Counted from the first letter of the stretch, positions 46,384-56,006 are shown. The stretch: 64,000 nt of DNA from Mangrovicoccus sp. HB161399 (GCF_013184745.1 NZ_JAATVU010000030.1:1-64000); one strand, 5' to 3'. A program made the numbers and translations. Notes: a model not told the origin generated them from the letters alone.

Positions 46384-47475
46384 TCACGCCCTCCCCAGGC
46401 TCTGGCCGCTGGCGGCGTCGAACAGATGGACATGGCCCTCGCGCGGACGGACGGGCAAGCGGTCGCCCGGGGCGGCGTCCAGATGGTTCTGGACATGCAC
46501 GATGGTGGTGGTCTCCGCCCCGTTCAGCCGGCCATGCAGATAGGTTTCGTGGCCGAGGCTCTCGACCTGGTCGACATCGAGCATCAGGGGCGATCCCGCC
46601 GCCTCGGCACCGACCGCGAAATGCGACGGACGCAGGCCGATCTTGACCTCCCGCCCGGTGGCCGTCCCGCCCAGCGGCAGCAGGAGATCGCCGGTTTCGG
46701 GCGACGCGATGCGGGCCAATCCGCCTTCGCTGCCGGTGATGCGGCCGTCATAGAGGTTCATCCGCGGGCTGCCGATGAAGCCCGCCACGAAAAGGTTCGC
46801 GGGCCGCTCGAACAGGTCGAGCGGCCGGCCGACCTGCTCGACCTTGCCGCCGTTCAGCACCACGATCTTGCCGGCCATGGTCATCGCCTCGACCTGGTCA
46901 TGGGTGACGTAGATCATCGTGGTGCCGAGCTGGCGGTGCAGCCGGGTGATCTCGCCGCGGGTCTGGACGCGCAGCTTGGCGTCGAGATTGCTGAGCGGCT
47001 CGTCGAAGAGGAACACCTTGGGATGGCGCACGATGGCGCGGCCGATGGCGACGCGCTGGCGCTGCCCGCCCGACAGCGCCTTCGGCTTGCGGTCGAGATA
47101 GGCGTCGAGCTCCAGCATCCGTGCGGCCTCGGCCACGCGGGCGTCGATCTCGGCGCGCTTCATCCGCAGGTTCTCCAGCCCGAAGGACAGGTTCTTGCGC
47201 ACCGTGAGATGCGGATAGAGCGCGTAGCTCTGGAACACCATGGAGATGCCGCGCTCCGACGGCGTCATCTCGTTGACCACCTCGCCGTCGAAGGCGATCT
47301 CGCCGCGGCTGATGGATTCCAGCCCCGCGATCATCCTGAGCATCGTCGATTTCCCGCAGCCCGAGGGGCCGACCAGGGCGACGAACTCGCCTTCCTCTAT
47401 ATCGAGGTCGATGCCGTGGATCACCTCGAGATTGCCGTAGGCCTTTGTCAGCCCGTCCATCCGGATGGATGCCAT
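46384..47475 (-). CDS. CUT1 sugar ABC importer ATPase (UgpC/MalK type)
   Basis: 363 residues. Walker A GPSGCGKST, Q-loop MVFQSYALYPHLTV, signature LSGGQRQRVAIGRAIVR, Walker B VFLFDEPLSNLDAKLR, H-loop YVTHDQVEAMTMA, and the C-terminal regulatory TOBE part (VKIGLRPSHFAVGA, HVQNHLDAAPGDRL). Full length for the MalK/UgpC group. It drives import for the two permeases that follow. Confidence 0.94.
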   Translation of the reverse strand: MASIRMDGLTKAYGNLEVIHGIDLDIEEGEFVALVGPSGCGKSTMLRMIAGLESISRGEIAFDGEVVNEMTPSERGISMVFQSYALYPHLTVRKNLSFGLENLRMKRAEIDARVAEAARMLELDAYLDRKPKALSGGQRQRVAIGRAIVRHPKVFLFDEPLSNLDAKLRVQTRGEITRLHRQLGTTMIYVTHDQVEAMTMAGKIVVLNGGKVEQVGRPLDLFERPANLFVAGFIGSPRMNLYDGRITGSEGGLARIASPETGDLLLPLGGTATGREVKIGLRPSHFAVGAEAAGSPLMLDVDQVESLGHETYLHGRLNGAETTTIVHVQNHLDAAPGDRLPVRPREGHVHLFDAASGQSLGRA

Positions 47476-47498
47476 TTCCGTCTCCTCCCTGGATCCGT

Positions 47499-48578
47499 TC
47501 AGCGCGCCGCCTGCGCGACGCGGTCATATTCCATCAGAAACAGGCTCCCCAATGCCTGGCCGTAGGGCGTCGGCAGGTTCGGGATCTGCCGGTAGAATTC
47601 CAGCGTGTCGCCCATCGGCGTGCCGTCCGAGACATCGCCGAGGAAGCCGTCGCCGTCGATCCGCGCCAGGATCGCGGGCAGCGCGCGCTCGACGATCCGG
47701 GCCTCTTCCGCGCCGATCAGCCCTTCGCGGCGCCCCGCCAGCACGCCGTATGCGATGCCCGCAGTGCCCGAAGCCTCGACCGGGCTGCCGGGATCGTCCA
47801 GCAGCGTGTGGAACAGTCCCTCGCCGTTCTGCAGGGCATCCAGCGCCCGCACCTGGGCCAGGTAGACCTCGCGCAGGTAGCGCGCGACAGCGCCTTCCGG
47901 CGGGCAGATGCGGAAAAGTTCCGGGATCGCGATCGTCACCCAGGCATTGCCTCGCGCCCAGAGCGCCTTGGCGTAGCTGTGCCGACCGATGAAGGTCCAG
48001 CCGTGGTAGAAGAGCCCGCTTTCCCGGTCGCCGAGGAAGCGGACATGGGTCAGGTACTGGTAATGCGCGTCCTCGATCCATTCGGGACGCTCCAGGAGCT
48101 TGCCGGCCTGCGCCACGAAGAGCACCGCCATGACCAGCGTGTCGTCCCAGAGCTGGCCGTCATTGTCGCGCTCCTTGACCGTGTGCTGGTAGCCGCCCTC
48201 CTCGGTCTTGGGCATCTCTTCGTGAAGCCACGCCGCCCAGCCGCCGATGATCGCGAGCCAGTCCTCGCGCGGGCGGCGCTCGGCCAGCAGCGCCAACGCC
48301 AGCATCGGCGCGGTGGAATTGACCTGGCGGCGCGGCAGGCCGCGGGCGATCTGGCGGTCGTACCAGCGCGCCAGCCGGTCCATCGCGGCCTCGTCGCCCT
48401 CGGCCTCCGCCCGGCGGAACTCGCCGTATAGCCCGACGCCGACCTCCCAGTCCCATTCGTCGAAATCGATCTCGTCGCCCGGGGCCGCGCCCTCGTCGCC
48501 GATGCCCTTGAGCCTGCGGAACCCGCGCGACAGCGCGGCGATGGCGGAGGCAATGTCCAGATTGGCGTGATAGGTCAT
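47499..48578 (-). CDS. GH88/GH105 unsaturated glycuronyl hydrolase
   Basis: 359 residues, (alpha/alpha)6-barrel family. Diagnostic blocks: RRQVNSTAPMLALALLAERR, the catalytic-type Asp in QLWDDTLVMAVLFVAQAGKL, GLFYHGWTFIGRHSYAKALW, ARGNAWVTIAIPEL, DPGSPVEASGTAGIAYGV. These enzymes hydrate and release the 4,5-unsaturated uronic sugar left by polysaccharide lyases (YteR/YesR-like). No signal peptide, so it acts in the cytoplasm on imported oligosaccharide. It begins immediately after the large unknown gene and is 23 bp before the ATPase gene. Confidence 0.9.
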   Translation of the reverse strand: MTYHANLDIASAIAALSRGFRRLKGIGDEGAAPGDEIDFDEWDWEVGVGLYGEFRRAEAEGDEAAMDRLARWYDRQIARGLPRRQVNSTAPMLALALLAERRPREDWLAIIGGWAAWLHEEMPKTEEGGYQHTVKERDNDGQLWDDTLVMAVLFVAQAGKLLERPEWIEDAHYQYLTHVRFLGDRESGLFYHGWTFIGRHSYAKALWARGNAWVTIAIPELFRICPPEGAVARYLREVYLAQVRALDALQNGEGLFHTLLDDPGSPVEASGTAGIAYGVLAGRREGLIGAEEARIVERALPAILARIDGDGFLGDVSDGTPMGDTLEFYRQIPNLPTPYGQALGSLFLMEYDRVAQAAR

Positions 48579-51131
48579 TCAGAACTCCACAGCTTTGAGG
48601 GGCGCGCCGTCGAAACCGGCATGCGGGGTGATCGAGAGAGGGGCGAAGGGCACCGGCGTGCCGTCGCGCAGCAGCCCGTCGGCGAAGCGCGCCGACAGCG
48701 CGGCGCCCCCGGCCTGCCAGCCGAGGCAGAGCGCGGCCGCGTCGAATTCGGGCGCCAGCGCGCGGGCCGCGGCGCGGAAGTCATCGAAGCTGCCATGGGT
48801 TGCGGCGGAGCCTGCCACCATCAGCCAGCCCGCCTGCGCGGCATGGGCGCGCCATTCCTGGCCCTTGTAGAGCCCGGTCTCCAGCCGTTCGAGCGGCGCC
48901 GAGGCCCAGAGCGCGGCATAGCCGTGCCCCGCCCGCTGGAACAGCCACTGGCCGTCCTCGATGCAGCCGTCGAGCAGCTCGGCCGGCGCGAAGGCATGGG
49001 TGAAGCGCACCGGATGGCCATGGCGGCCGAGATCGTAGACCAGCGCGGCAACGTTGCCGTCCATGCAGACCCGCGGCACGGTGCCGTTCGCCATCCAGTA
49101 GGAGGGCCGCCCGCCGCCCCAGACCTTCAGCTCGCCGGGATGGCTGATCCAGGTCCGCGCCAGCGGATGCGCGGCGAACTGGATCTCCGCGACATGCTGC
49201 TGGTGGCCCGGATCGCCGGTGCGGTGGCCGGTCACCGCCGAGAGCTGGGCTCCGGCCGATTTCCACAGCGCGAGCTTGGCGTTGCGGTTCAGCCCCTGCA
49301 CGTAGCGCGCCTCCAGCCGGTCATGGCCGCCGAGCCGGTGCAGCCCCTCGCAGGCGGCGGGCGGCTGGTAGTCCGAGACCGCGAAGAGCGCGGCGGCACG
49401 TTCATGGCCCGGACACCAGATGCCGCCGAAGGCGACGGCGGCAACCGCGCCAAGCTCCGTGGCGGGTCCGGCGAACAGCTCCTTCTCGTAGACCCGGCCC
49501 TGGCTGCCCACCGGCATGCCGTCGACCGAATGCAGCGCGGTCATCACGAAGATGCTGTCGATCAGCGCCCTGGCGCGCGCCTTCAGCGCCGCATCAGGGC
49601 TGCAGGCCTCCAGCGTGAAGAGGCCGAGCAGGTCGATCGGATAGTAGCAGGAGGAATTCCACTCGGCGAGCCCGTGATCCTCGACCGAGTCGAACCAGCG
49701 GCCCAGCCGGGCACGGGCGGCCTCGCGATGCTCGGCGCCGGTGCGGCCGCTGTTCGGAAAGACCTCCTCGGGAAAGGTGTCGCCCGCCAGGAACTGCGCG
49801 ACATGGAAGCAGAAGGCATGGTTCTCGCTCCAGAACCACATCACGTCATTGCCTGGCTCGTCGAGCCAGTAGCGGAAGCCGAGGATGGCGCGGCGCACCT
49901 CGCTCCAGAGCTCCGCGCCGATGCCGGTCCCGGCATGGCCGCGCCAGGCCCATATCAGCGGCAGGATCCAGAAATCCGCGCAATCGTAGCGTCCGTCGAT
50001 GCCGGTCAGCGTGTGGCGGACGATCCGCCCGATCTCGTCCGCCGGGCCGCCTTCCTTCAGCAGGAGCAGGCCGCGCGAGATGCTGCTGCCGGGTTCGGCG
50101 GCAATGCGGGCGCGGGCTTCGGCCTTCCGCTCGGCGAGGCTGCCCCCCCCGAGCCGCGCAACCGTGCCCATGATCGTCGTTCCGAGCGACGCGTCGAGCC
50201 GCACCGCGCCTGCCTTCACCGAGAAGGCCAGCGCGTAGCAGCCCGGCGAGATGCCCGCCACATCGAAGAGCTCATGCACTTCGCCCGCCCGCGTGACGGT
50301 GAAGCGCACCGGTTCGGCGAGCGGCAGCCGGTCGGCCAGCACGTTCATCGTCGCGCTGCCATCGGCGGACTGGCCGTCATGCAGCACCACCTCGACCGGC
50401 TCCGCGGGGCTGTGATCGCAAACCACCGCCAGCTTGCCCTCTTGGTGGAACAGCCGCGTCGTGCGCAGCGCGGCCAGCGTCTTCTCGACATCCTTGAGCC
50501 GGGCGGGATCGACATCGGCGCGCAGTCCCGCTTCGATCCCCTGCCCCGCGGCCAGGCCCAGCCGGAAGAAGCAGCTGGTGTCGCGCTCGTGCATGTCCTC
50601 GAGCCGGACGGTCAGCTCGGAGACGCCCGCGGGCAGCGCGACCGAGACCCGCGCCGTGTGCGGGATGTTGCGGTCGAGCGGCGCATGCACCGCCACCGGG
50701 CGGCCGTCGAGCCACATATGGACCACGCCGCAGGTCTCGATCTCGAAGGTGGCGCTCTGCGCTGCGTCCGTGCGCAGCAATGCGCGTGCGAAGCGCGCGA
50801 TGCGGGTCGGCTGGAAGCAGAAGGTGGTGAAATCGACCCGCGGATTCTCCCCGCCCAGATAGACCTCGGAGAAGGCGGAGGCATCGGGGATCCGCGGATC
50901 GAGCCCGGGCAGGAGCTTCCGGAAGGCCTCGCGGCAGGGCAGGTCGCCGGTCGCCACCCAGCCGTTGACGAAGCGGTAGTCCACCTGGTCGGGATGCGGC
51001 CGCGCCTCGCCGGGGAAGATGCGGGAGTCGGCCGGGGTGACCAGCCAGCGGTTCAGCGACGCCCCCTCGCCCAGCCCCCACCAGACCGGCTCAGGCAATA
51101 TTTGCGCAACGTTTTGCTCTACACTTTGCAA
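48579..51131 (-). CDS. Large protein of unknown family, probably glycan-active
   Basis: 850 residues if begun at the TTG at 51131, chosen because GGGAGGAGG lies 6 bases upstream; ATG starts farther up would run into the divergent gene. No signal peptide. The first ~330 residues look like beta-sandwich material (DFTTFCFQPTRIARFARALL, ETCGVVHMWLDGRPVAVHAP, SELTVRLEDMHERDTSCFFR). The rest looks like an alpha/alpha toroid (YDCADFWILPLIWAWRG, WFWSENHAFCFHVAQFLAG, EWNSSCYYPIDLLGLFTLEA) with many aromatic residues. Next to a GH88/105 enzyme this suggests a polysaccharide lyase or hydrolase acting on imported glycan. I do not recognise the family. Confidence 0.75.
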   Translation of the reverse strand: MQSVEQNVAQILPEPVWWGLGEGASLNRWLVTPADSRIFPGEARPHPDQVDYRFVNGWVATGDLPCREAFRKLLPGLDPRIPDASAFSEVYLGGENPRVDFTTFCFQPTRIARFARALLRTDAAQSATFEIETCGVVHMWLDGRPVAVHAPLDRNIPHTARVSVALPAGVSELTVRLEDMHERDTSCFFRLGLAAGQGIEAGLRADVDPARLKDVEKTLAALRTTRLFHQEGKLAVVCDHSPAEPVEVVLHDGQSADGSATMNVLADRLPLAEPVRFTVTRAGEVHELFDVAGISPGCYALAFSVKAGAVRLDASLGTTIMGTVARLGGGSLAERKAEARARIAAEPGSSISRGLLLLKEGGPADEIGRIVRHTLTGIDGRYDCADFWILPLIWAWRGHAGTGIGAELWSEVRRAILGFRYWLDEPGNDVMWFWSENHAFCFHVAQFLAGDTFPEEVFPNSGRTGAEHREAARARLGRWFDSVEDHGLAEWNSSCYYPIDLLGLFTLEACSPDAALKARARALIDSIFVMTALHSVDGMPVGSQGRVYEKELFAGPATELGAVAAVAFGGIWCPGHERAAALFAVSDYQPPAACEGLHRLGGHDRLEARYVQGLNRNAKLALWKSAGAQLSAVTGHRTGDPGHQQHVAEIQFAAHPLARTWISHPGELKVWGGGRPSYWMANGTVPRVCMDGNVAALVYDLGRHGHPVRFTHAFAPAELLDGCIEDGQWLFQRAGHGYAALWASAPLERLETGLYKGQEWRAHAAQAGWLMVAGSAATHGSFDDFRAAARALAPEFDAAALCLGWQAGGAALSARFADGLLRDGTPVPFAPLSITPHAGFDGAPLKAVEF
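51102..51117. promoter_or_regulatory. LacI-like operator 1, over the start of the minus-strand operon
   Basis: TTGCGCAACGTTTTGC, an imperfect palindrome centred on CG (GCGCAAC / GTTTTGC). It differs at two positions from the second site at 51232. It lies in the first codons of the 850-residue gene, where a bound repressor would block elongation or initiation. Confidence 0.6.
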
Positions 51132-51193
51132 GATTTTCCTCCTCCCGGCGCAAGATTTTCGGATTTGAACTGCAATCATGCGCCTTGTTGGCA

Positions 51194-51231
51194 TTGACAC
51201 AGCCACAGCTTTGAACAATTGTCCAGACGTG
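51194..51231 (+). promoter_or_regulatory. Likely promoter of the solute-binding gene
   Basis: TTGACA at 51194-51199 is a consensus -35; the -10 about 16-17 bases later is weak (CAATTG/AATTGT). The LacI-like operator 2 begins directly after it, between the promoter and the ribosome site, the usual place for repression. Confidence 0.45.
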
Positions 51232-51247
51232 TTGCGAAACTTTTTGC
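51232..51247. promoter_or_regulatory. LacI-like operator 2, upstream of the solute-binding gene
   Basis: TTGCGAAACTTTTTGC, 14 of 16 bases identical to operator 1 and in the same orientation 130 bp away. It ends 18 bases before the start codon, just ahead of the AGGGAGGA ribosome site. A LacI tetramer or two dimers could bind both sites. Confidence 0.6.
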
Positions 51248-51265
51248 ACACTAGGGAGGAACACA

Positions 51266-52522
51266 ATGCTCAAGCTTGCGACTGCCGCGAGCGCCCTGGC
51301 GCTGTTTGCCGGGGCCGCTCTGGCCAAGGACACGATCAGCTTCGCCTTCACCGATGACGACCCGGCCTATATCCAGCGGATGGGCGAGCTTCTGGAGGAG
51401 TTCGAAGCGGCCAACCCGGATATCGAGGTGGAGTACATCACCGCCGGATATTCGCAGCTGGTCGAACAGCTGCCGCTGCAGCTTGCCGTCGGCGAGGGCC
51501 CGGACCTGGCGAAGATCGCCGATCACGGGCTGATGCGCTACACGCTGGACCTGCACCCCTACATGGACGACCCGGACGGGTTCGCGGCGCTCCATGGCAG
51601 CACGCTCAACCTGCTGAAGACCGCGGACGCGCCCGCGGACAAGATCGGCGGCTTCATGCTGTCGCAGACCCTCAACCTGCCCTTCGTCAACAAGACGCTC
51701 TGGGACCAGGCCGGCGAACCGCTGCCCGAGGCGGGCGCGACCTTGGACGAGATCGTCGAGGCCTCGCAGCGCGTCGCCGACGCCACGGGCATCGACATTC
51801 CCTTCACCATGGACCGCTCGGGGCACCGCTTCACCGGTCCGGCCTTCTCCTACGGCGCGCATTTCGAGGAGGACGGGCACCTGACCTTCCCCGACGGAGC
51901 GGCCAAGGCCTACATCGCCGACATGTACCGCTGGACCCAGGAAGGCGCCTTCCCGAAGGAGATGTGGGGCGCCGCGGGCGGATCGCGCTACAAGAACATG
52001 GGCGACGAGTTCGTCGATGCCAATGTCGCCACCTATTTTGCAGGAAACTGGATGGTGAACCCGTTCCGATCCAAGATCGGCCAGGATTTCGAATGGACGG
52101 TGCTCGACGCGCCCTGCGGCGACGGCGGCTGCATCCCGATGCCGGGCGGCACCTTCCTGGCGGCCTTCAACACGACGGAACATCCCGAGGCGGTCGCGAA
52201 GCTGGTCGAGTTCCTCGGCTCCGAGAAGGTGGTCCGCGAGCTGGCGGAACAGTTCGTCATCATCCCGGGCGCGAACATCCCCGACCTGAATTACCAGCTC
52301 GACGACCCGAATGCCGCCGCGGCGATGAAGGTCTTCGCCCGCAACGCCCCGAAGGTGACCGACGAAATCCGCGAATGGTCTGCCTTCCCGGGCATCCAGG
52401 CGGTGCAGTCGGCCATCGTCCAGCGGATGTCGCAGCTGATCGTCGGCGAGCTGTCGCTGGAGGACACCTATGCCCGGCTTGAGGCCGATATCGGCTCGAT
52501 CGACGCCGAGCTGAGCAACTGA
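51266..52522 (+). CDS. CUT1 sugar ABC importer solute-binding protein
   Basis: 418 residues with a signal peptide (about 1-20, [19 protein letters not shown]). Family 1 extracellular solute-binding fold: [80 protein letters not shown]. Ribosome site AGGGAGGA. It is divergent from the permease/ATPase operon and is the only binding protein gene nearby, so it delivers the same glycan, probably an unsaturated or uronic-acid-containing oligosaccharide. Confidence 0.93.
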   Translation: MLKLATAASALALFAGAALAKDTISFAFTDDDPAYIQRMGELLEEFEAANPDIEVEYITAGYSQLVEQLPLQLAVGEGPDLAKIADHGLMRYTLDLHPYMDDPDGFAALHGSTLNLLKTADAPADKIGGFMLSQTLNLPFVNKTLWDQAGEPLPEAGATLDEIVEASQRVADATGIDIPFTMDRSGHRFTGPAFSYGAHFEEDGHLTFPDGAAKAYIADMYRWTQEGAFPKEMWGAAGGSRYKNMGDEFVDANVATYFAGNWMVNPFRSKIGQDFEWTVLDAPCGDGGCIPMPGGTFLAAFNTTEHPEAVAKLVEFLGSEKVVRELAEQFVIIPGANIPDLNYQLDDPNAAAAMKVFARNAPKVTDEIREWSAFPGIQAVQSAIVQRMSQLIVGELSLEDTYARLEADIGSIDAELSN

Positions 52523-52533
52523 GACCAGCGGCG

Positions 52534-52558
52534 GGGGCCCGGACCAGCTCCGGGCCCC
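52534..52558 (+). terminator. Strong stem-loop after the solute-binding gene
   Basis: GGGGCCCGGA, loop CCAGC, TCCGGGCCCC: a perfect 10-bp stem starting 12 bases after the stop codon. No T run, but position and strength suit a terminator or a 3' stabiliser. Confidence 0.6.
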
Positions 52559-53255
52559 GCCCTCTCCGCGGCCGATCCGTCCCCGGCCCCAGCGGCAGGC
52601 ATTCCCTGCATCTCGGGGCGGGGACGGCCCACCGGAACGCTCTGAACGTTGGCCCGTTCGAGTCCGCGCAGAAGCCGAGAGGCGCCAGCAGATCTCCGGG
52701 CCGCCAAGCCCCGCGCCACAGTCCGGCCTGAGCCGCTGCCTCGGTCCATGGCGGCGGACCGCCTCGGCCGAGCGCAAGCCGCCGGCCTTTCCGCTGCGAG
52801 GGCGTCACGGCGTGGCCCCATGCGTCGCTGGCCCGCGCGGCACCCGGCCCGGAAGACCCCGCGGCGGCCCGCTCCCTGAACGCGGCGGCGAAGTGGCGGC
52901 AGATCTGCCTGCCGATGCGGGGTCCCCTCTCCGGAGCAAGATTGCGGCCTGCCCGGCATCCGGAGGCAAGAACAGCCGCAGCGCGTCCAGCTTCCCGGTC
53001 CGGGACCGCCCCGCGCGGCCGAATCACGGAAACGTCCCGGGCCGCCGCGGCAGCTTCCGGCCATCTCCGCCCCCGCCTCCGCAGCCTGCCTGCCCAGGCA
53101 GGAACGGCCCCCCGATAGGATTTTTCCGGCCGCGCCGGATTCCGGGCCGGAACCGCCGGTTTCCATTTACAACCGCCCCTCCGGACGACAGCAAGGGAAA
53201 CGGCCACCGTCCCGGGCCGCAGCCCGGGACCGCCGCGAAACGGGAGGACGGAGAC
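52559..53255. other. 700-bp region without a recognised gene
   Basis: Open frames cross it on both strands but none shows a known domain. The leftward frame (…[15 protein letters not shown]…) has protein-like composition, yet no family could be named. It separates the oligosaccharide locus from the pentitol locus and may be degraded coding sequence. The promoter of the xylitol dehydrogenase gene should be at its right end. Confidence 0.35.
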
Positions 53256-54293
53256 ATGAAGGCGCTTGTACTCGAGGAGAAGGGCAAGCTTTCGCTGCGG
53301 GAGTTCGACATCCCCGGCACGCTGGGGCCGAGGGACGTTCGCATTGCGACGCGCACCGTCGGCATCTGCGGCTCGGACGTGCACTACTACACCCACGGCC
53401 GGATCGGCCATTTCGTCGTCGAGGCGCCGATGGTTCTGGGCCACGAGGCGGCCGGCACCGTCATCGAATGCGGCGCCGAAGTCGAAGGGCTGGAGCCGGG
53501 CGACCGCGTCTGCATGGAGCCGGGCATCCCCGATCCGGACTCCCGCGCCTCGAAGCTCGGGCTCTACAATGTCGACCCCGCGGTCCGCTTCTGGGCGACC
53601 CCGCCGGTCCATGGCTGCCTGACGCCCGAAGTCATCCACCCCGCCGCCTTCACGTACAAGCTGCCGGACAGCGTGAGCTTTGCCGAGGGCGCGATGGTCG
53701 AGCCCTTCGCCATCGGCATGCAGGCGGCGCTGCGCGCGCGCATCCAGCCGGGCGACATCGCCGTGGTGACCGGCGCCGGGCCGATCGGCATGATGGTCGC
53801 CCTGGCGGCGCTGGCCGGCGGCTGCGCGAAGGTAATCGTCGCCGACCTCGCCCAGCCCAAGCTCGACATCATCGGCGCCTATGACGGGATCGAGACGGTC
53901 AACATCCGCAATGCCCCGGTGGCGGAGGCCGTCGCGGCCGCGACAGCGGGCTGGGGCGCGGATGTCGTCTTCGAATGCTCGGGCGCGGCCCCGGCCATCC
54001 TGGGCCTGCCCGCGCTGGCACGGCCGGGCGGGGCGATCGTGCTGGTCGGCATGCCGGTCGATCCGGTGCCGGTCGACATCGTCGGGCTGCAGGCCAGGGA
54101 ACTGCGCGTCGAGACCGTATTCCGCTATGCAAATGTCTATGACCGCGCCATCGCGCTGATCGCCTCCGGAAAGGTCGACCTGAAGCCGCTGATCTCCGCC
54201 ACGCTGCCCTTCGCGGATGCCATCGCGGGCTTCGACCGGGCGGTCGAGGCGCGAGACACGGACGTGAAGCTGCAGATCGAGATGCCGGCATAG
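53256..54293 (+). CDS. Zinc-dependent xylitol/polyol dehydrogenase (MDR family)
   Basis: 345 residues from the ATG at 53256 (GGGAGGACGGAG just upstream). Catalytic zinc region [16 protein letters not shown] and [10 protein letters not shown]; nucleotide fold [20 protein letters not shown]. The lobe that normally carries four structural-zinc cysteines reads [20 protein letters not shown] with none, as in rhizobial xylitol dehydrogenases. [20 protein letters not shown] is also typical of that group. It would oxidise xylitol to D-xylulose with NAD+. Four bases separate it from the xylulokinase gene. Confidence 0.9.
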   Translation: MKALVLEEKGKLSLREFDIPGTLGPRDVRIATRTVGICGSDVHYYTHGRIGHFVVEAPMVLGHEAAGTVIECGAEVEGLEPGDRVCMEPGIPDPDSRASKLGLYNVDPAVRFWATPPVHGCLTPEVIHPAAFTYKLPDSVSFAEGAMVEPFAIGMQAALRARIQPGDIAVVTGAGPIGMMVALAALAGGCAKVIVADLAQPKLDIIGAYDGIETVNIRNAPVAEAVAAATAGWGADVVFECSGAAPAILGLPALARPGGAIVLVGMPVDPVPVDIVGLQARELRVETVFRYANVYDRAIALIASGKVDLKPLISATLPFADAIAGFDRAVEARDTDVKLQIEMPA

Positions 54294-54297
54294 CCCC

Positions 54298-55746
54298 ATG
54301 TATCTCGGGATCGATCTGGGCACGTCCGGGCTTAAGGCGATGCTGGTCGACGGCTGCTTCCGCACCGTCGCCGCCGCGCATGCCCCGCTTTCCGTCTCGC
54401 GGCCGCATCCGGGCTGGTCCGAACAGGATCCGGCCGGCTGGATCGCAGCGGCGGAGGCGGCGCTGGACCAGCTGCGGCAGAGCCACGCCGCCGAACTGGC
54501 GCAGCTGCGCGCCATCGGGCTTTCGGGCCACATGCACGGCGCGGTGCTGCTGGACGGCAGCGATGCGGTGCTCCGGCCCTGCATCCTTTGGAACGACGGC
54601 CGCTCCGCCGCGCAATGCGCCGCCCTGGAGGCGCGCGCGGATTTCCGCGGCATTGCCGGCAACCGCGTCATGGCGGGCTTCACCGCGCCCAAGCTGCTCT
54701 GGGTGCAGGAGAATGAGCCGGAGGTCTTCGGCGGGATCGCCAAGGTGCTGCTGCCCAAGGACTACCTGAGGCTCTGGCTGACCGGCGAGCATGTCGCCGA
54801 GATGTCGGATGCCGCCGGGACGCTGTGGCTCGACGTGGCGCGGCGCGACTGGTCGGGCGCGCTGCTGTCCGCGACGGGGCTTGACCACGGCCACATGCCC
54901 GCGCTGGTCGAGGGCTCCGAGGTCTCCGGGCACCTGCGCGCCGATCTGGCGGAGCGCTGGGGGCTGCCCCGCGTGCCCGTCGCGGGCGGCGGCGGCGACA
55001 ATGCGGCGACTGCCTGCGGCATGGGGGTGATGCGCCCCGGCACGGGATTCCTGTCGCTGGGCACCTCGGGCGTGCTCTTCGCCGCCACCGACCGGTTCGC
55101 GCCGAATACCGGCGATGCCGTGCATGCCTTCTGCCACGCGGTGCCGGACACATGGCACCAGATGGGGGTGTTCCTCTCGGCGACGGACTCGATGTCCTGG
55201 CTGTCGGAGATCGCGGGCCTGCCCGTTCCGGAGCTGGCGGCGCATGTCCCCCGCCGGCCCGCTGCCCCCGCCCGGGCCCTTTTCCTGCCCTATCTATCGG
55301 GCGAGCGCACGCCGCTCGACGATCCGGGCGCCTCGGGGGCCTTCCTCGGGCTGCGCCGCGACGCCGGAGTGCCGGAGATGGTGCAGGCGGTGATGGAGGG
55401 TGTCGCCATGGCCTTCGCCGATTGCGTGCGCGTGCTGGGCCGGGCCGGCACCGCGCTGGAGGCCGCCTATGCCGTCGGCGGCGGCGCGCGCTCGGAGCCC
55501 TGGCTGGAGATCATGGCCTCGGCCACGGGCCTGACGCTGCTGGTCCCCGCCGAGGGCGATTACGGCGCCGCCTTCGGCGCGGCGCGGCTGGCCGCCGCCT
55601 GCGTGTCCGGCACCGGCTGGAGCGGCATCATGGCCCCGCCCGAGGTGCAGAGGGAAATCGCGCCGGATCCCCGCCTCGCCGCGGCCTATGCGGAAAAGTA
55701 TGAGCGCCACATGGCCGCCTGGCCCGCCGTGAAGACCCTGTCGTGA
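54298..55746 (+). CDS. xylB: Xylulokinase
   Basis: 482 residues, FGGY kinase fold. MYLGIDLGTSGLKAMLVDG (phosphate 1), GLSGHMHGAVLLDGSD with WNDGRSAAQC (sugar site), KDYLRLWLTGEHVAEMSDAA, LSLGTSGVLFAATDRF (phosphate 2), PYLSGERTPLDDP and VGGGARSEPWLEIM (adenosine). Length and motifs match XylB. It phosphorylates D-xylulose to xylulose 5-phosphate directly after the xylitol dehydrogenase step. Confidence 0.94.
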   Translation: MYLGIDLGTSGLKAMLVDGCFRTVAAAHAPLSVSRPHPGWSEQDPAGWIAAAEAALDQLRQSHAAELAQLRAIGLSGHMHGAVLLDGSDAVLRPCILWNDGRSAAQCAALEARADFRGIAGNRVMAGFTAPKLLWVQENEPEVFGGIAKVLLPKDYLRLWLTGEHVAEMSDAAGTLWLDVARRDWSGALLSATGLDHGHMPALVEGSEVSGHLRADLAERWGLPRVPVAGGGGDNAATACGMGVMRPGTGFLSLGTSGVLFAATDRFAPNTGDAVHAFCHAVPDTWHQMGVFLSATDSMSWLSEIAGLPVPELAAHVPRRPAAPARALFLPYLSGERTPLDDPGASGAFLGLRRDAGVPEMVQAVMEGVAMAFADCVRVLGRAGTALEAAYAVGGGARSEPWLEIMASATGLTLLVPAEGDYGAAFGAARLAAACVSGTGWSGIMAPPEVQREIAPDPRLAAAYAEKYERHMAAWPAVKTLS

Positions 55747-55797
55747 CGGGCCGGACCGGGTCGGCACAGGGCTGAACCGGCTGAAAACCAACGGAAC

Positions 55798-55833
55798 AAG
55801 GGGCGCTCCGCTGCATTGCGGCGCGCCCCTTTT
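55798..55833 (+). terminator. Intrinsic terminator after the xylulokinase gene
   Basis: AAGGGGCGC-T-CCGC, loop, GCGG-C-GCGCCCCTT followed by TT: a 13-pair stem with a T run, about 50 bp after the stop. It separates the xylitol pair from the AraC gene and the importer operon. Confidence 0.8.
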
Positions 55834-56006
55834 GCATTGCAGCAATTCCGTACCGGCCGCGTTGCGCAGCCACGCGCCCGCCACCTGCAAAAAAGTATCA
55901 TCGTTTTCCCAATGGTGATGTAGTGCGCTCCCATGCTTCGCGGTAGGGTGGCTCCACTTCCGCAGACAGGCCGGGGAGGGCCGCGGAAGCACGGAGGAGA
56001 CGAGAC
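55834..56006 (+). promoter_or_regulatory. Leader region of the AraC-type regulator gene
   Basis: 170 bp between the terminator and the AraC ATG. The AT-rich part (GTATCATCGTTTTCCCAATG around 55896-55915, then GTGATG) contains an imperfect TCATC...GATGT inverted pair that could be a regulator site. A GGAGGAGAC lies before the start codon. Confidence 0.4.

Noticed and set aside
48567-51197. 876-codon plus-strand open frame
   Set aside because: Antisense shadow of the 850-residue gene; codon-position bias and predicted domains favour the minus strand.
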